From Oscillospiraceae bacterium (GTDB taxonomy: Bacteria; Bacillota_A; Clostridia; Oscillospirales; Oscillospiraceae), in NCBI GenBank assembly GCA_017459865.1, contig JAFUCD010000029.1, positions 136,798-200,797 of the forward strand: a stretch of DNA of 64,000 bases, read 5' to 3'. Shown piece by piece: positions 17,625 to 26,749 of the stretch. The translations under genes were made by a program, and so were the position numbers. Below the pieces are notes generated by a model, which was not told where the DNA came from, ran no database searches, and was given only the letters and a program-made list of their open reading frames with translations. The first letter of the stretch is position 1; every line of letters begins with the position of its first letter.

Positions 17625-18320
17625 TCAGTTGCGCCGGTTCGAGAAGATCAACACGAGACGCAAAAGCTGCATCAGCGACGTGAGCAGCGCCGCTACATAG
17701 GTCAGCGCGGCAGCTGTGAGGACCTTCTTCGCGCCCTGATACTCCTCAGCAGAAAGGATGTTCCATTGATCGATCGCCTGCAGCGCGCGGGAGGAGGCGT
17801 TGAACTCCACCGGCAGCGTGAGCAGCTGAAACAGCACCACAAGCGAAAACAGCGCAATGCCCGCCCAGATCAGCGACTGGCTGCTGAAGATCATACCGAT
17901 GAGCAGCAGCGGCCATGACGCGTAGGAACCGATCCTCGTCGCGGGGATGATCGCCGCGCGCAGCTTGATCGGCGCATAGCCGAAGGCATACTGCAGCGCG
18001 TGACCGGTCTCGTGCGCGGCAACGCCGACCGCAGCGACAGACGTCGCGTTGTAAACGCCGTCGGACAGGCGGATCACATTGTCCGTCGGGTCATAATGAT
18101 CCGTCAGATTGCCGGCGATATGCTCGATGCGGACCCCGGTGACGCCGTAGGTGCGCAGAATATATTCCGACGCCTGCGCGCCCGTAAGACCGCGCGCGTT
18201 GAGGACCTTGGAGTATTTCGAATAGGCGCTGCTGACCTTGAACTGTGCCCAGATAGAGATCAGCATCGCAGGAATGATGAAAACGATATAAGTCCAATCG
18301 ATCCCGTAGCCGTAATACAA
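17625..18320 (-). CDS. Zinc metallopeptidase, YugP family
   Basis: The 231-residue membrane protein has a single N-terminal helix, the zinc-binding HETGHALQYA in the middle and two to three C-terminal helices. The segment VIRLSDGVYNATSVAAVGVAAHE and the order of helices match the neutral zinc metallopeptidase family (YugP). Substrate is not known; the family is thought to act on membrane or secreted proteins. It is first in a two-gene minus-strand unit with the glycosyltransferase and is divergent from the LysR gene. Confidence 0.85.
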   Translation of the reverse strand: MYYGYGIDWTYIVFIIPAMLISIWAQFKVSSAYSKYSKVLNARGLTGAQASEYILRTYGVTGVRIEHIAGNLTDHYDPTDNVIRLSDGVYNATSVAAVGVAAHETGHALQYAFGYAPIKLRAAIIPATRIGSYASWPLLLIGMIFSSQSLIWAGIALFSLVVLFQLLTLPVEFNASSRALQAIDQWNILSAEEYQGAKKVLTAAALTYVAALLTSLMQLLRLVLIFSNRRN

Positions 18321-18431
18321 TCCGGGTCCCTCCTTTCCCCATGCAGAGAATCATTTTACCTCTTTTTCGTCTGCGCGTCAACCGCCCGGATATGAAATCG
18401 GGCCATTGTTTCTAAAAATTTCAAAAAGGGA

Positions 18432-18460
18432 TTGACGCTTTTCGAAAAATCATCTATGAT
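18432..18460 (+). promoter_or_regulatory. Promoter of the LysR regulator gene
   Basis: TTGACG (18432-18437), a 17-bp spacer and TATGAT (18455-18460) lie 55 bases upstream of the ATG. Confidence 0.75.
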
Positions 18461-18515
18461 ATTTTTTAATACATCCCAGCGCGCTCACCGCGGATCCGAA
18501 AGCAAAGGAGACACT

Positions 18516-19424
18516 ATGGAACTCAGAATTCTCAACACTTTTCTCAAAGTCGCCCAATTGCAAAGCTTCTCCAAGGCGGCAGAATCGTTGGGTTACTCGC
18601 AATCGGCGATCACCGTTCAGGTGCAGCAGCTGGAAAACGAGTTGGGCGTGCGCCTGTTTGACCGGATTGGCAAGAACGTGACCATTACCCATTATGGACA
18701 AACCTTTATCCCCTATGCGCGGGACGTGATCTCGGCAGCCACACGCGCGGCGAACTTCGCCGTGGATGACCGCGATCTCACCGGCACGCTGCGCGTCGGC
18801 ACGCTGGAATCGCTGATGATCTCGCGCTTCGGAGAGATCATTCCGAAGTTCCACGACCGGTGTCCGAATATCTGCACGCAGTTATACTCGGGCGGCACGG
18901 AGGAGCTGCAGCGCATGCTGATCCACAACGAGCTCGATCTGATCTACACGCTGGATGATCACGAATACGATCCCCAACTCATCAAGCTCTTTGAGCGGCC
19001 GGAAGAGGTCGTCGTCATGGCGGGCATGCAGCATCCGCTCGCACAGGCGGAGTCGCTGGAGCTGAAGGACATCGTCAGCGAGCCGTTCATTCTTATGCCG
19101 CGCACCAGCAACTACCGTCACCTGTTCGACAAGGAACTCGCCCGGCTGCATCTGGAGGTCACGCCCTTCCTGGAGCTGGACGACACCGGGATGGCGATCC
19201 GCATGATCGCGGAAAACAACTATCTGACCGTGCTGCCGCAGTTCGCCGCGCAGCGCAAGGCCGGCGAGCGCAAGATCGTCGCCCTGCCCCTCGCGGACTG
19301 CCGCATGGAGCAATGGAGTCAGCTGATCCATCATCGCGACAAGGTCCTCACACCGCAGATCCGCGCGATGGCACAGGTGATCGCGCAGGCCGTCGGCGCA
19401 GAGCTGCGTCTTGAAAATGTATGA
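18516..19424 (+). CDS. LysR family transcriptional regulator
   Basis: A 302-residue LysR-type regulator. The N-terminal helix-turn-helix reads SFSKAAESLGYSQSAITVQV, followed by the linker helix QLENELGVRLFDRIGKNV, and the periplasmic-binding-like effector domain fills the rest. AAAGGAG lies 6 bases before the ATG. The divergent neighbour is the zinc metallopeptidase gene; LysR proteins often control divergent genes, but no clear T-N11-A palindrome was fixed here. The downstream gap contains the inverted repeat element, so nothing is co-transcribed with it. Confidence 0.9.
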   Translation: MELRILNTFLKVAQLQSFSKAAESLGYSQSAITVQVQQLENELGVRLFDRIGKNVTITHYGQTFIPYARDVISAATRAANFAVDDRDLTGTLRVGTLESLMISRFGEIIPKFHDRCPNICTQLYSGGTEELQRMLIHNELDLIYTLDDHEYDPQLIKLFERPEEVVVMAGMQHPLAQAESLELKDIVSEPFILMPRTSNYRHLFDKELARLHLEVTPFLELDDTGMAIRMIAENNYLTVLPQFAAQRKAGERKIVALPLADCRMEQWSQLIHHRDKVLTPQIRAMAQVIAQAVGAELRLENV

Positions 19425-19440
19425 TCGAAATGCATATACC

Positions 19441-19478
19441 TTTGCCCCTCGATTCCCTAGACGGAATTGAGGGGCAAA
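19441..19478 (+). repeat. Hairpin flanking the short repeat copy, left side
   Basis: A 16-bp stem (19441-19456/19463-19478, one G-U pair) lies just after the LysR stop without a T-tract. Bases 19445-19476 recur with three mismatches at 19687-19718 on the other side of the repeat, and the last 17 bases (19460-19476) are identical to 19702-19718. Confidence 0.7.
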
Positions 19479-19686
19479 GCTTGTCAAAAAAGTCCTTGAC
19501 GGACATTTTTGACAAGCTGCGCAGTCACCGATATGTTTGCTGCGCAAACAGCAAATCGCTTGAAAACCCCTTGGTTTTCAAGCGATTTGCGGCGACGATG
19601 GATCTAACTCGAGGCGGGCCTTGCCCCCTCGAGCTCCCCCGCTGCTCTGTTTCATAAGTCAGAAGCATAGCTTTTTGACAGTCTCA
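19479..19686 (-). repeat. Hairpin-rich dispersed repeat, short inverted copy
   Basis: The reverse complement of this 208-bp element matches both ends of the longer element at 9550-9983: the terminal TGAGACTGTCAAAAA stretch, the AACAGAGCAGCGGGGGAGC block, AAGGCCCGCCTCGAG, the 18-bp stem with the GCAAATCGCTTGAAAACC arm, and the nested hairpin ending in GACAAGC. It lacks the central 230 bases. It occupies the gap between LysR and the convergent VTT gene and is flanked by near-identical hairpins that form a direct repeat. Confidence 0.8.
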
Positions 19687-19724
19687 CCCCTCAATTCCTT
19701 TGACGGAATTGAGGGGCATTCGTT

Positions 19725-20399
19725 TCATTTTTCGCTTGTTTCATCCCGCTGTCTGATTCCGTGAAAAACCAGGATCGCGCCGACCGCGATCGTGATCTGC
19801 ACGCCAAGGGCGATCCAGAACGACGGATCCGAGTGATCCGCAGCGCCGACGCCCATCACCATGAAACACACCATCGTCGGAAGGAAACCCAGCATAGAGC
19901 CGAACGTGTATTTCCGGTGGTCATAATCCGCCGCGCCCATGTAGACGCCGAGCACGTTCAGCGGTACGCCCAGCATCCGTGTCAGCATGGAGAAGATCAC
20001 GACATGGTCCTTCAGATATCGTTCCGCCTCCAACAGGCGCGGAAAGCGATCCCAGATACGCATCGCCCGTGACCGTCCAACCAGCCGTCCGGCGGCGTAG
20101 GGCAACTCGATCATGATCACGGTACCGATCAGGTTCATCAGCACCGCTCCCCACTTCGGCAAAATCAGCGTCACCGAAGCATATATTAGCCCCACATGGA
20201 CGACGAAATCGATGCATTTGAAAATATAAAGCCCCACCGCGATCAGGCAAGACAACCACACGCTTTTCGTTTTCAGCTCCGTAAGAAGCTCGACGGGGGC
20301 ATGCTGCGCTGCAAAGACGATCAGCCAGACCGTAAACGCAAACGCGCAGACGCCGACGACGATGCTCCGGATCTGCCGCAGACGCCCCGTCTGTTTCAT
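19725..20399 (-). CDS. TVP38/TMEM64 (VTT domain) membrane protein
   Basis: A 224-residue polytopic protein of the TVP38/TMEM64 group, in the same superfamily as DedA. The central block IMIELPYAAGRLVGRSRAMRIWDRFPRL matches the family's conserved re-entrant region with the glycine- and arginine-rich loop, and TRMLGVPLNVLGVYMGAADYDHRKYTFGS follows. These proteins are implicated in lipid scrambling. The ATG at 20399 overlaps the lipid kinase stop (ATGA), pointing to a shared role in phospholipid handling. The longer upstream frame is a shadow of the kinase gene. Confidence 0.82.
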   Translation of the reverse strand: MKQTGRLRQIRSIVVGVCAFAFTVWLIVFAAQHAPVELLTELKTKSVWLSCLIAVGLYIFKCIDFVVHVGLIYASVTLILPKWGAVLMNLIGTVIMIELPYAAGRLVGRSRAMRIWDRFPRLLEAERYLKDHVVIFSMLTRMLGVPLNVLGVYMGAADYDHRKYTFGSMLGFLPTMVCFMVMGVGAADHSDPSFWIALGVQITIAVGAILVFHGIRQRDETSEK

Positions 20400-21316
20400 A
20401 GCTGCATCTGCAGAAACCCCGGCACAGCGGAGATCTCCGCCTCCGTGATCGCGCCGGAGGACTCCCCGTCCAGGGACCAGACGGCCGGCTCCGGAGTGGA
20501 CGCACGGATCTGCCGCCCCTGGGTTAGCGTGATGAGCGGAGAATCGAACGAGCCTGTGACCAAGCTGCGCACGATGCTCTCCAGCTCCGGGAGGCTGCGC
20601 GGGAAGCGGACCAGAAAAACCTCCAGTCGTCCGTCGCATGTGTCCACGAAGCCTTCCGGCAGCTCCACGATGCCGAGCACCGACGTGCAGTTGCACACGG
20701 CGCCGACGAGATAATCGTCCTCATACACGACGCCGTCGACCTCGAGGTGCATAAAGCGCGGCTTGAGCCGCGGCAGTTCCTTTGCCGCGTCGAGCACATA
20801 GGCTGTGAGCCCCAGCAGATTTTTTCGCGTTTGATCCGTCGTGTACGCCATCCACGAGAAGGCGCCGAACGCCGCGGTATTGAGAAAATGCGTATCACCG
20901 AAGCGCCCCACGTCATAGCTGCGCGCGCTGCCGATAACGGCGCGCTCGATCGCCTCCGGGATCAGGACCGGCAGACCGTGCGTCACCGCAAAGTCATTCG
21001 TGCTGCCGCACGGGATGTAGCCGACCGGTGTGCTGCGTCCCGCTGCGAGCAGGCCGCCCACCGTCTCATGCAACGTGCCGTCTCCACCGGCGCAGACGAT
21101 CAGATCAAAGGGACCGAGGTCACGGGCAAACGCAGAGGCATCTCCGCGCGCGCCCGTGACCGTCGTCGTTACCAGATAGCCCTCGTCCATGAGACGGCGC
21201 ACGATCTTTGCGACAAAGCGCAGCACGAGCCGCCTGCCGGACACGGGATTGATGATCAACAGCGCACGTCTGGGCAGCATACCGCATACATCGCGCTGCA
21301 AGATCGAATTGTTCAT
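20396..21316 (-). CDS. Diacylglycerol/lipid kinase family protein
   Basis: A 306-residue soluble kinase of the DAGK catalytic family (YegS/DgkB/BmrU). The N-terminus has LLIINPVSGRR, and the nucleotide-binding GGDGTLHETVGGLL is followed by GYIPCGSTNDFA, all diagnostic. It phosphorylates diacylglycerol or a related lipid at the membrane surface. It sits between cdsA, with a 6-base gap, and the VTT gene, with a 4-base overlap. Phosphatidic acid from this kinase would be the direct substrate of CdsA, which supports a phospholipid-recycling operon. The specific lipid is not certain. Confidence 0.88.
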   Translation of the reverse strand: MNNSILQRDVCGMLPRRALLIINPVSGRRLVLRFVAKIVRRLMDEGYLVTTTVTGARGDASAFARDLGPFDLIVCAGGDGTLHETVGGLLAAGRSTPVGYIPCGSTNDFAVTHGLPVLIPEAIERAVIGSARSYDVGRFGDTHFLNTAAFGAFSWMAYTTDQTRKNLLGLTAYVLDAAKELPRLKPRFMHLEVDGVVYEDDYLVGAVCNCTSVLGIVELPEGFVDTCDGRLEVFLVRFPRSLPELESIVRSLVTGSFDSPLITLTQGRQIRASTPEPAVWSLDGESSGAITEAEISAVPGFLQMQL

Positions 21317-21322
21317 GAAGGA

Positions 21323-22120
21323 TCAGACTCCCAGACCTGCGATGCGCAGGAAGAAATACGCCGTCGGGATCGCAAACAGCAGGCTGTCCACTCGATCCAG
21401 CGCGCCGCCGTGACCAGGGATCAGGTTGCTGGAATCCTTTACTCCGATCATGCGCTTGAAGAGCGACTCGGCAAGATCGCCAATCTGACCGAGGCTGGAG
21501 GCGACCAGCGCGGCAAGGATGATCAGCCACCAGGCGGCGCCCTTGTACCAGGGCAGCAGACAGAGGATGACGCCGACGATGACCGCGGAGGCGGCGCCGC
21601 ACAGCGAGCCCTCCCACGTCTTTTTCGGCGAGACCTTCGGCGCGAGCTTGTGCTTGCCGAAGCGGCTGCCGCCGAAGAGCGCACAGCTGTCGCACACCCA
21701 GGTGGAAATGCAGCCCAGCGCGAAGGTCTGCAGCCAGATCTTGCTGACCGAGACGGCGAAGATCGCGGCAAAGAGGATGCCGAGATACGCCACACCCGCT
21801 GCCGTAAACATCGCGCCGAATCCGGACACGCGCTGCTGGATCACGCCGGCAGCCATGCTGAGCATCACGGCGCTCACCAGAACAGCCGCATACCAGAACG
21901 CGCCGCCGTGCAGCACCGTGACGACCGTGAGCGCGGCGAACAGATAATACAACACCCAATCGGCACAATGGACCTCGCGGACACGAAGGTTCTTGCACCA
22001 TTCATACGCGCAGACCAGCCCGATGATGCCGAAAAACACCACACGGCTCACTTCAGAGAGCAGCACGCAGATAAAGGTGACTGCCAACATGACAACTGCA
22101 GATATCACTCGTTTTTTCAT
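21323..22120 (-). CDS. cdsA: Phosphatidate cytidylyltransferase
   Basis: CdsA makes CDP-diacylglycerol from phosphatidic acid and CTP, the branch point of phospholipid synthesis. The 265-residue protein has about seven membrane helices and the C-terminal family signature: FKRMIGVKD, then LIPGHGGALDRVDS, with the metal-binding acidic residues. AAGGAG lies upstream of the ATG. In many Bacillota cdsA sits in a uppS-cdsA-dxr-rseP cluster; here it instead leads a lipid kinase/VTT operon. Confidence 0.92.
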   Translation of the reverse strand: MKKRVISAVVMLAVTFICVLLSEVSRVVFFGIIGLVCAYEWCKNLRVREVHCADWVLYYLFAALTVVTVLHGGAFWYAAVLVSAVMLSMAAGVIQQRVSGFGAMFTAAGVAYLGILFAAIFAVSVSKIWLQTFALGCISTWVCDSCALFGGSRFGKHKLAPKVSPKKTWEGSLCGAASAVIVGVILCLLPWYKGAAWWLIILAALVASSLGQIGDLAESLFKRMIGVKDSSNLIPGHGGALDRVDSLLFAIPTAYFFLRIAGLGV

Positions 22121-22255
22121 GTTTCTTCTCCTTCCGGTCTCCGCCTCGCGGCAGAGAGACCGTATTTCATAGCTTTCAGTATATCACGTTTGTCAACAAC
22201 AAACCATGGAAAGTCGACTCGCAGTGGCGAAAAATCGATCATTTTCGAAAAATTG

Positions 22256-22813
22256 TCAATATGACAGCTGCTCCTCCGAGACCTGACAGGCGCACAGGCG
22301 GAGCTGCCTGGCAAACCAATCGACGCTCTTATCGATATCATCCGTCATGCGGTTTTGCAGAAACTGAATAAAAAAGCCCAAAAACGCATAGCGCATCAGC
22401 TTGCTAAGCGCCTGCCGTGCCGCCTCGGAAAGCCGCATGTCACGGATCAGGTCCTCGACGCAATCGAAGATATGGCGGCTGCTCGTGGAAAAGACATAAT
22501 CCTCCAGCTGCGCCCGACCGTTGGAGTCAGAGATGTGAAAGATCAGGAGCTCGCTCTCCTTGCAGCGGCGAAAGACATATTTCACGCGCTCTGTCCAGCT
22601 GAACGATTCGGGGATCTCCGCCAGCCCGGCGTCGACCTTGGCTCGGAGCCAGAACGCCAGCAGATCGTTCAGATCCCGATAGTGATAGTAAAACGTGTTG
22701 GGGCTGATATCACACCGTCTGGAGAGCGCGGAGACCGTGATCTGGTCAAACGGCATCTCCAGCAGCATTTCCTCAAACACCGTCAGAATGATATGCTCGG
22801 TAAATCGTGCCAA
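22256..22813 (-). CDS. TetR family transcriptional regulator
   Basis: A 185-residue regulator whose helix-turn-helix reads ITVSALSRRCDISPNTFYYHY, followed by RDLNDLLAFWL, typical of TetR proteins related to DhaS. No ATG fits; a TTG at 22813 has AGGAG 7 bases upstream and gives the expected N-terminus (ARFTEHIILTVFEEML). It lies 28 bases after birA in the same direction, so it is probably co-transcribed. Its target is unknown. Confidence 0.8.
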   Translation of the reverse strand: MARFTEHIILTVFEEMLLEMPFDQITVSALSRRCDISPNTFYYHYRDLNDLLAFWLRAKVDAGLAEIPESFSWTERVKYVFRRCKESELLIFHISDSNGRAQLEDYVFSTSSRHIFDCVEDLIRDMRLSEAARQALSKLMRYAFLGFFIQFLQNRMTDDIDKSVDWFARQLRLCACQVSEEQLSY

Positions 22814-22841
22814 ACTTGCATCTCCTCTCCTGTCAGCTGCG

Positions 22842-23843
22842 TCATGGCTCAGCGGCGTCGTAGCCGAGCAGGCCGCGCACGGAAACCTCGCCGCCCGAAA
22901 GTGACTCGGTCGTGCCGTCGGGATAGCGAACAAAAAGCGAAAAATCATCCAGGATCGATTCGGCAAAGGCAACGCGCTGCGTATCGCCGCGCAGCACGCG
23001 GACCTCCTTCCCGGTCGTGAGACAAAGCGCGCGGTACGCATCCAGATACGCATGCGGATCCGACGACCAGACGCGCGTCATCTCGTCGAGCTGCGTCACC
23101 AGCGCCGCCGCAAGCCTAGCGCGCTCACACGTTCTGCCGGTCGCGCTGAATATCGACCCCGCGACGGTGCGCAGCTCTGGCGGGAACGACTCGGGCCGGT
23201 TATTGACATTCACGCCGATCCCGATCACCACCGAGTCGACTGCCCTGCTCTCCCCTTCGAGCGTCAGCTCCGTCAGGATCCCGCAGACCTTGCGTCCGCC
23301 GAGCAGGATGTCGTTGGTCCATTTGATCCCGGGCGAGACGCCGCAGACGGCTTCGATGGCGCGGCACACCGCGACGGCGGCGTGCGATGTGAGCGTGGCG
23401 CAGTCCGCAGGCGCGCATTTCGGGCGCAGCAGCAGCGAAAGATAGACGCCGCAGTCGGGCGCGGAGAGAAACGCGCGCCCCACCCTGCCCCTGCCGGCAG
23501 TCTGCTCATTGGCGATGGCGATCAGGCCGCTCGGCGCGCCAGCCATCGCCTCACGCTTCAGATATGTATTCGTGGAATCGATCGTCGAAAAAACGCGCAC
23601 GGTCTCTCTGCGCGCCTCCGGCAGCAGCCCCAGCACATCGCCGGGCCGCAGCGTGTCCGGCTGATCTTCCAGACAGTAGCCGCGATTCGTGGCGGAGGCG
23701 ATGCGATAGCCCTGCTCCCGCAGCGCGCGCACCGCATTGCTCACCGCCATGCGTGTGACGCCGAGATTTCTGCTCATCTCCGCACCGGAGACATAAGCGC
23801 CGCGCGCCTCGGTCAGCATGGTGAGCACCCGATCCTGAAGCAC
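22842..23843 (-). CDS. birA: Bifunctional biotin-protein ligase / biotin repressor
   Basis: The 333-residue BirA has an N-terminal winged helix (SGAEMSRNLGVTRMAVSNAV, residues 19-38) and a catalytic ligase core with the biotinyl-AMP loop GRGRVGR and KWTNDILLGGRKVCG. It attaches biotin to carboxylase carrier domains, and with its DNA-binding domain it also represses biotin genes. The divergent bioY gene has a matching operator, so both functions are likely in use. A SigA promoter lies upstream. Confidence 0.93.
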   Translation of the reverse strand: MLQDRVLTMLTEARGAYVSGAEMSRNLGVTRMAVSNAVRALREQGYRIASATNRGYCLEDQPDTLRPGDVLGLLPEARRETVRVFSTIDSTNTYLKREAMAGAPSGLIAIANEQTAGRGRVGRAFLSAPDCGVYLSLLLRPKCAPADCATLTSHAAVAVCRAIEAVCGVSPGIKWTNDILLGGRKVCGILTELTLEGESRAVDSVVIGIGVNVNNRPESFPPELRTVAGSIFSATGRTCERARLAAALVTQLDEMTRVWSSDPHAYLDAYRALCLTTGKEVRVLRGDTQRVAFAESILDDFSLFVRYPDGTTESLSGGEVSVRGLLGYDAAEP

Positions 23844-23874
23844 ATCGATCCCTCCTGTCGTTTCCTGTAAAAGT

Positions 23875-23903
23875 ATTATAGCCTATGGACAATCGCTTGT
23901 AAA
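23875..23903 (-). promoter_or_regulatory. Promoter of birA
   Basis: On the minus strand TTTACA (23898-23903), a 17-bp spacer and TATAAT (23875-23880). The -35 box lies inside a CTTTACAAG sequence that resembles one half of the bioY operator. Confidence 0.7.
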
Positions 23904-23920
23904 GCTACGAAGATTATTTG

Positions 23921-23949
23921 TTGACAAGATGGCGCGGGTGTGCTATGCT
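23921..23949 (+). promoter_or_regulatory. Promoter of bioY
   Basis: A perfect TTGACA (23921-23926), a 17-bp spacer and TATGCT (23944-23949) lie just upstream of the BirA-type palindrome. Confidence 0.8.
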
Positions 23950-23952
23950 CTC

Positions 23953-23987
23953 GATTGTAAAGTTTTATTAACTTTCAATTTACAATC
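23953..23987 (+). promoter_or_regulatory. BirA operator of bioY
   Basis: GATTGTAAA (23953-23961) and TTTACAATC (23979-23987) form a perfect 9-bp inverted repeat with a 17-bp AT-rich spacer, typical of BirA operators. It starts 3 bases after the -10 box and so covers the transcription start. Confidence 0.85.
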
Positions 23988-23999
23988 AGGAGCGTATTT

Positions 24000-24536
24000 A
24001 TGAAGCTGAAAACGATCGATCTGACTCTGTGCGGCATCTTCGCCGCGGTATTGGCGATATGCTCGTGGATCCAGATTCCGGGCGCCGTGCCCTTCACGCT
24101 GCAGACCTTCGGTGTGTTTGCGGCGCTTGGGCTGCTCGGCGGCAAGCGCGGGACGATCTCGATCGGCGTGTTTTTGCTGCTGGGCGCGATCGGCCTGCCG
24201 GTGTTTGCCGGGTTCAAGGGCGGCGTCGGCGCGCTGTTCGGCGCGACGGGCGGCTACCTGCTGGGCTTTCTGCTCTCGGGTCTGTGCGTGTGGTTCGCCG
24301 AGACGCGCTTCGGGGACTCCCTTCCGGTTTTCATCGCATCGATGATCGTGGGGCTGCTGCTGTGCTATGCCTTCGGCACGGTCTGGTTCATCGCGATCTA
24401 CACACGCGCGAACGGAGCGATCTCGATCGGTAAGGCGCTGATGCTGTGCGTCATTCCGTTCCTGCCCTTCGACGCGGTGAAGCTGGCGCTCGCCGTAGCG
24501 GTCCGACAGACGCTGCGGCGGTATGTTCCGGCGTAA
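24000..24536 (+). CDS. bioY: Biotin transporter BioY
   Basis: A 178-residue ECF-type S component for biotin with six hydrophobic segments. Family blocks are CSWIQIPGAVPFTLQTFGVF near the N-terminus, GLLGGKRGTISIGVFLLLGAIGLPVFAGFKGG, and FDAVKLALAVAVRQTLRR at the end. CAGGAG lies 7 bases before the ATG. The operator and the divergent birA gene make this a closed biotin-uptake control unit. No biotin synthesis genes are seen, consistent with auxotrophy but not proving it. Confidence 0.93.
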   Translation: MKLKTIDLTLCGIFAAVLAICSWIQIPGAVPFTLQTFGVFAALGLLGGKRGTISIGVFLLLGAIGLPVFAGFKGGVGALFGATGGYLLGFLLSGLCVWFAETRFGDSLPVFIASMIVGLLLCYAFGTVWFIAIYTRANGAISIGKALMLCVIPFLPFDAVKLALAVAVRQTLRRYVPA

Positions 24537-24547
24537 GTCACCAGCAA

Positions 24548-24597
24548 CAAAAAAACAGGCTTGAGGCGCTCCGGTGCGCTCCAAGCCTGTTTTTTTC
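24548..24597. terminator. Bidirectional terminator between bioY and glnN
   Basis: A stem of about 15 bp (24555-24569/24576-24590, two mismatches) is flanked by a seven-base A-run and a run of T between the two convergent genes. Confidence 0.85.
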
Positions 24598-24604
24598 ATC
24601 GCTT

Positions 24605-26698
24605 TTATTTGACGCTGAACAGGATCTCGCCATAGGACGGGAACGGCCAGAAATCGACCGGCGTCATGGTCTCGAGCTGGTCGACCGTGATGCGCAGCTC
24701 CTTCATGGCGGTGAGCACGCGGTCACGATAAAAATCGGCGTGCGCCTGACTGCCCGTCACGGACTTGGCGTCGAACAGCGCCGCGTCCAGATTTTTCGTC
24801 TTCCGAAACGCGTCCGAAAGGAGTCCGGACATCTCCGCGACCTGCTCGGACTCGTACGTATGGACAGCCGCGGTCGTGAGCGCCTGCACCGAATGTGCCG
24901 TGTCGCTGAGCTCATGGATGTACCGGCTCACGGCGGGCATGATATCGCGCCGCGCCATCTCCAGCATCGTGAGCGCCTCGATGTTCAGCACCTTGCAGTA
25001 ATGCTCCAGATGGATCTCGTAGCGGGCCTCCATCTCCGTACGGGTATAGACCTTGTGGCGCTCGAAGAGCTCCACGTTTTTCTCCGCGATATAATACGGC
25101 AGCGCGTCCGGCGTGGTCGGCAGATTCAGCAGTCCGCGTCTTTCCGCCTCGGCGATCCACGCCTCATCATACCCGTTGCCGTTGAAGATGATGCGCTTGT
25201 GCTCGCGGATCACGCGGCGGATGAGCTCCTGCAGATCGGTTTCAAAGTCGCTGCTGTTCTCCAGAAAATCGGCATACTGGCGCAGGCTCTCCGCGACCGC
25301 CGTGTTCAGCACGACGTTGACGCCGGAGATCGACGCGCTGGAGCCGGGGGCGCGGAACTCAAACTTGTTGCCCGTGAACGCGAACGGCGACGTGCGGTTG
25401 CGGTCCGTGGTGTCCTTCGGAAACCGCGGCAGGACGTGCACGCCGATCTTGAGCTGCTCGCGCTCCTTGCCGACATAAGCCGAGCCGGACTTGATCGCAT
25501 CGAGGATCTCCTCGAGCTCCGTGCCGATGAAGACCGAGACGATCGCCGGCGGCGCCTCATTCGCGCCGAGACGATGGTCGTTGCCGGCGGAGGCCACGCT
25601 GATGCGCAGCATGTCCTGATAGTCGTCCACCGCCTGGATCACGGCGCAGAGGCTGAGCAGGAACAGCGCGTTCTGCGCGGGCGTGTCGCCCGGATCGAGC
25701 AGATTCACGCCGGTATCGGTGCACATGGCCCAGTTGTTGTGCTTGCCGCTGCCGTTGACGCCGGCAAACGGCTTTTCGTGCAGCAGGCAGACCATACCGT
25801 GACGGGCTGCCACGCGCTGCATGGTCTCCATGGTGAGCTGGTTGTGGTCGGCGGCGAGGTTTCCGGTCGTGAAGATGGGCGCGAGCTCGTGCTGCGCCGG
25901 GGCGACCTCGTTGTGCTCGGTCTTGGCGAGCACGCCGACCTTCCACAGCTCCTCGTCCAGATCGGTCATGAACGTCTGCACGCGCGGCTTGATGATGCCG
26001 AAATAGTGATCATCCAGCTCCTGCCCCTTCGGCGGTTTGGCGCCGAAGAGCGTGCGGCCGGTATAGATGATGTCCTTGCGCTTTTCATAGACCTTGCGGT
26101 CGATCAGAAAATACTCCTGCTCGGGACCGACGGTCGTGTTGACGCGCTTGACGTCGTCCATGCCGAAGAGCTTCACGATGCGCTTGCCCTCGCGGTTCAG
26201 CGCGTCCATGCTGCGCAGGAGCGGGGTCTTTTTGTCCAGCGCCTCGCCGCCGTAGGAGCAGAACGCCGTCGGGATGCAGAGCACGTTTTCCTTGATGAAG
26301 GCATAGCTCGTCGGGTCCCAGGCGGTGTAGCCGCGCGCCTCGAACGTGGCGCGCAGACCGCCAGAGGGGAAGCTGGACGCGTCCGGCTCGCCGCGCACGA
26401 GCTCCTTGCCGGAAAACTCCATGATGACGCCGCCGTTGTCCGTCGGCGAGATGAAGCTGTCGTGCTTTTCCGCCGTGACGCCGGTCATGGGCTGGAACCA
26501 GTGCGTGAAGTGCGTTGCGCCCTTCTCGATCGCCCAGTCCTTCATCGCGTTCGCCACGATCCGGGCGGCCTCGTCGTCCAGACGCTTGCCGGTCTGGATC
26601 GTGCGCTGCACCTGCTTGTAGGTCTCTTTCGGCAGCCGCTCCTTCATCACGGCGTCGCTGAAGACATTGGATCCGAAAATTTCTGAGATTTTTGCCAT
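24605..26698 (-). CDS. glnN: Glutamine synthetase type III
   Basis: The 697-residue length and sequence mark the large GSIII class found in Bacteroidetes and some Clostridia. The enzyme joins ammonia to glutamate using ATP. Conserved blocks are [12 protein letters not shown] (substrate Glu and metal), [47 protein letters not shown] and [18 protein letters not shown]. The extra C-terminal region of about 200 residues after the catalytic core is typical of GSIII. It has no regulator next to it and ends at the shared terminator. Confidence 0.95.
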   Translation of the reverse strand: MAKISEIFGSNVFSDAVMKERLPKETYKQVQRTIQTGKRLDDEAARIVANAMKDWAIEKGATHFTHWFQPMTGVTAEKHDSFISPTDNGGVIMEFSGKELVRGEPDASSFPSGGLRATFEARGYTAWDPTSYAFIKENVLCIPTAFCSYGGEALDKKTPLLRSMDALNREGKRIVKLFGMDDVKRVNTTVGPEQEYFLIDRKVYEKRKDIIYTGRTLFGAKPPKGQELDDHYFGIIKPRVQTFMTDLDEELWKVGVLAKTEHNEVAPAQHELAPIFTTGNLAADHNQLTMETMQRVAARHGMVCLLHEKPFAGVNGSGKHNNWAMCTDTGVNLLDPGDTPAQNALFLLSLCAVIQAVDDYQDMLRISVASAGNDHRLGANEAPPAIVSVFIGTELEEILDAIKSGSAYVGKEREQLKIGVHVLPRFPKDTTDRNRTSPFAFTGNKFEFRAPGSSASISGVNVVLNTAVAESLRQYADFLENSSDFETDLQELIRRVIREHKRIIFNGNGYDEAWIAEAERRGLLNLPTTPDALPYYIAEKNVELFERHKVYTRTEMEARYEIHLEHYCKVLNIEALTMLEMARRDIMPAVSRYIHELSDTAHSVQALTTAAVHTYESEQVAEMSGLLSDAFRKTKNLDAALFDAKSVTGSQAHADFYRDRVLTAMKELRITVDQLETMTPVDFWPFPSYGEILFSVK

Positions 26699-26749
26699 TT
26701 TGGGTCTCCCCTCTGCCAGAGTAAAACGATGGTCGTAAACGAAATTCGG

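Noticed and set aside
23844..24000. Possible small gene between birA and bioY
   Set aside because: The gap is filled by two promoters and the BirA operator; no open frame with a ribosome binding site was seen.
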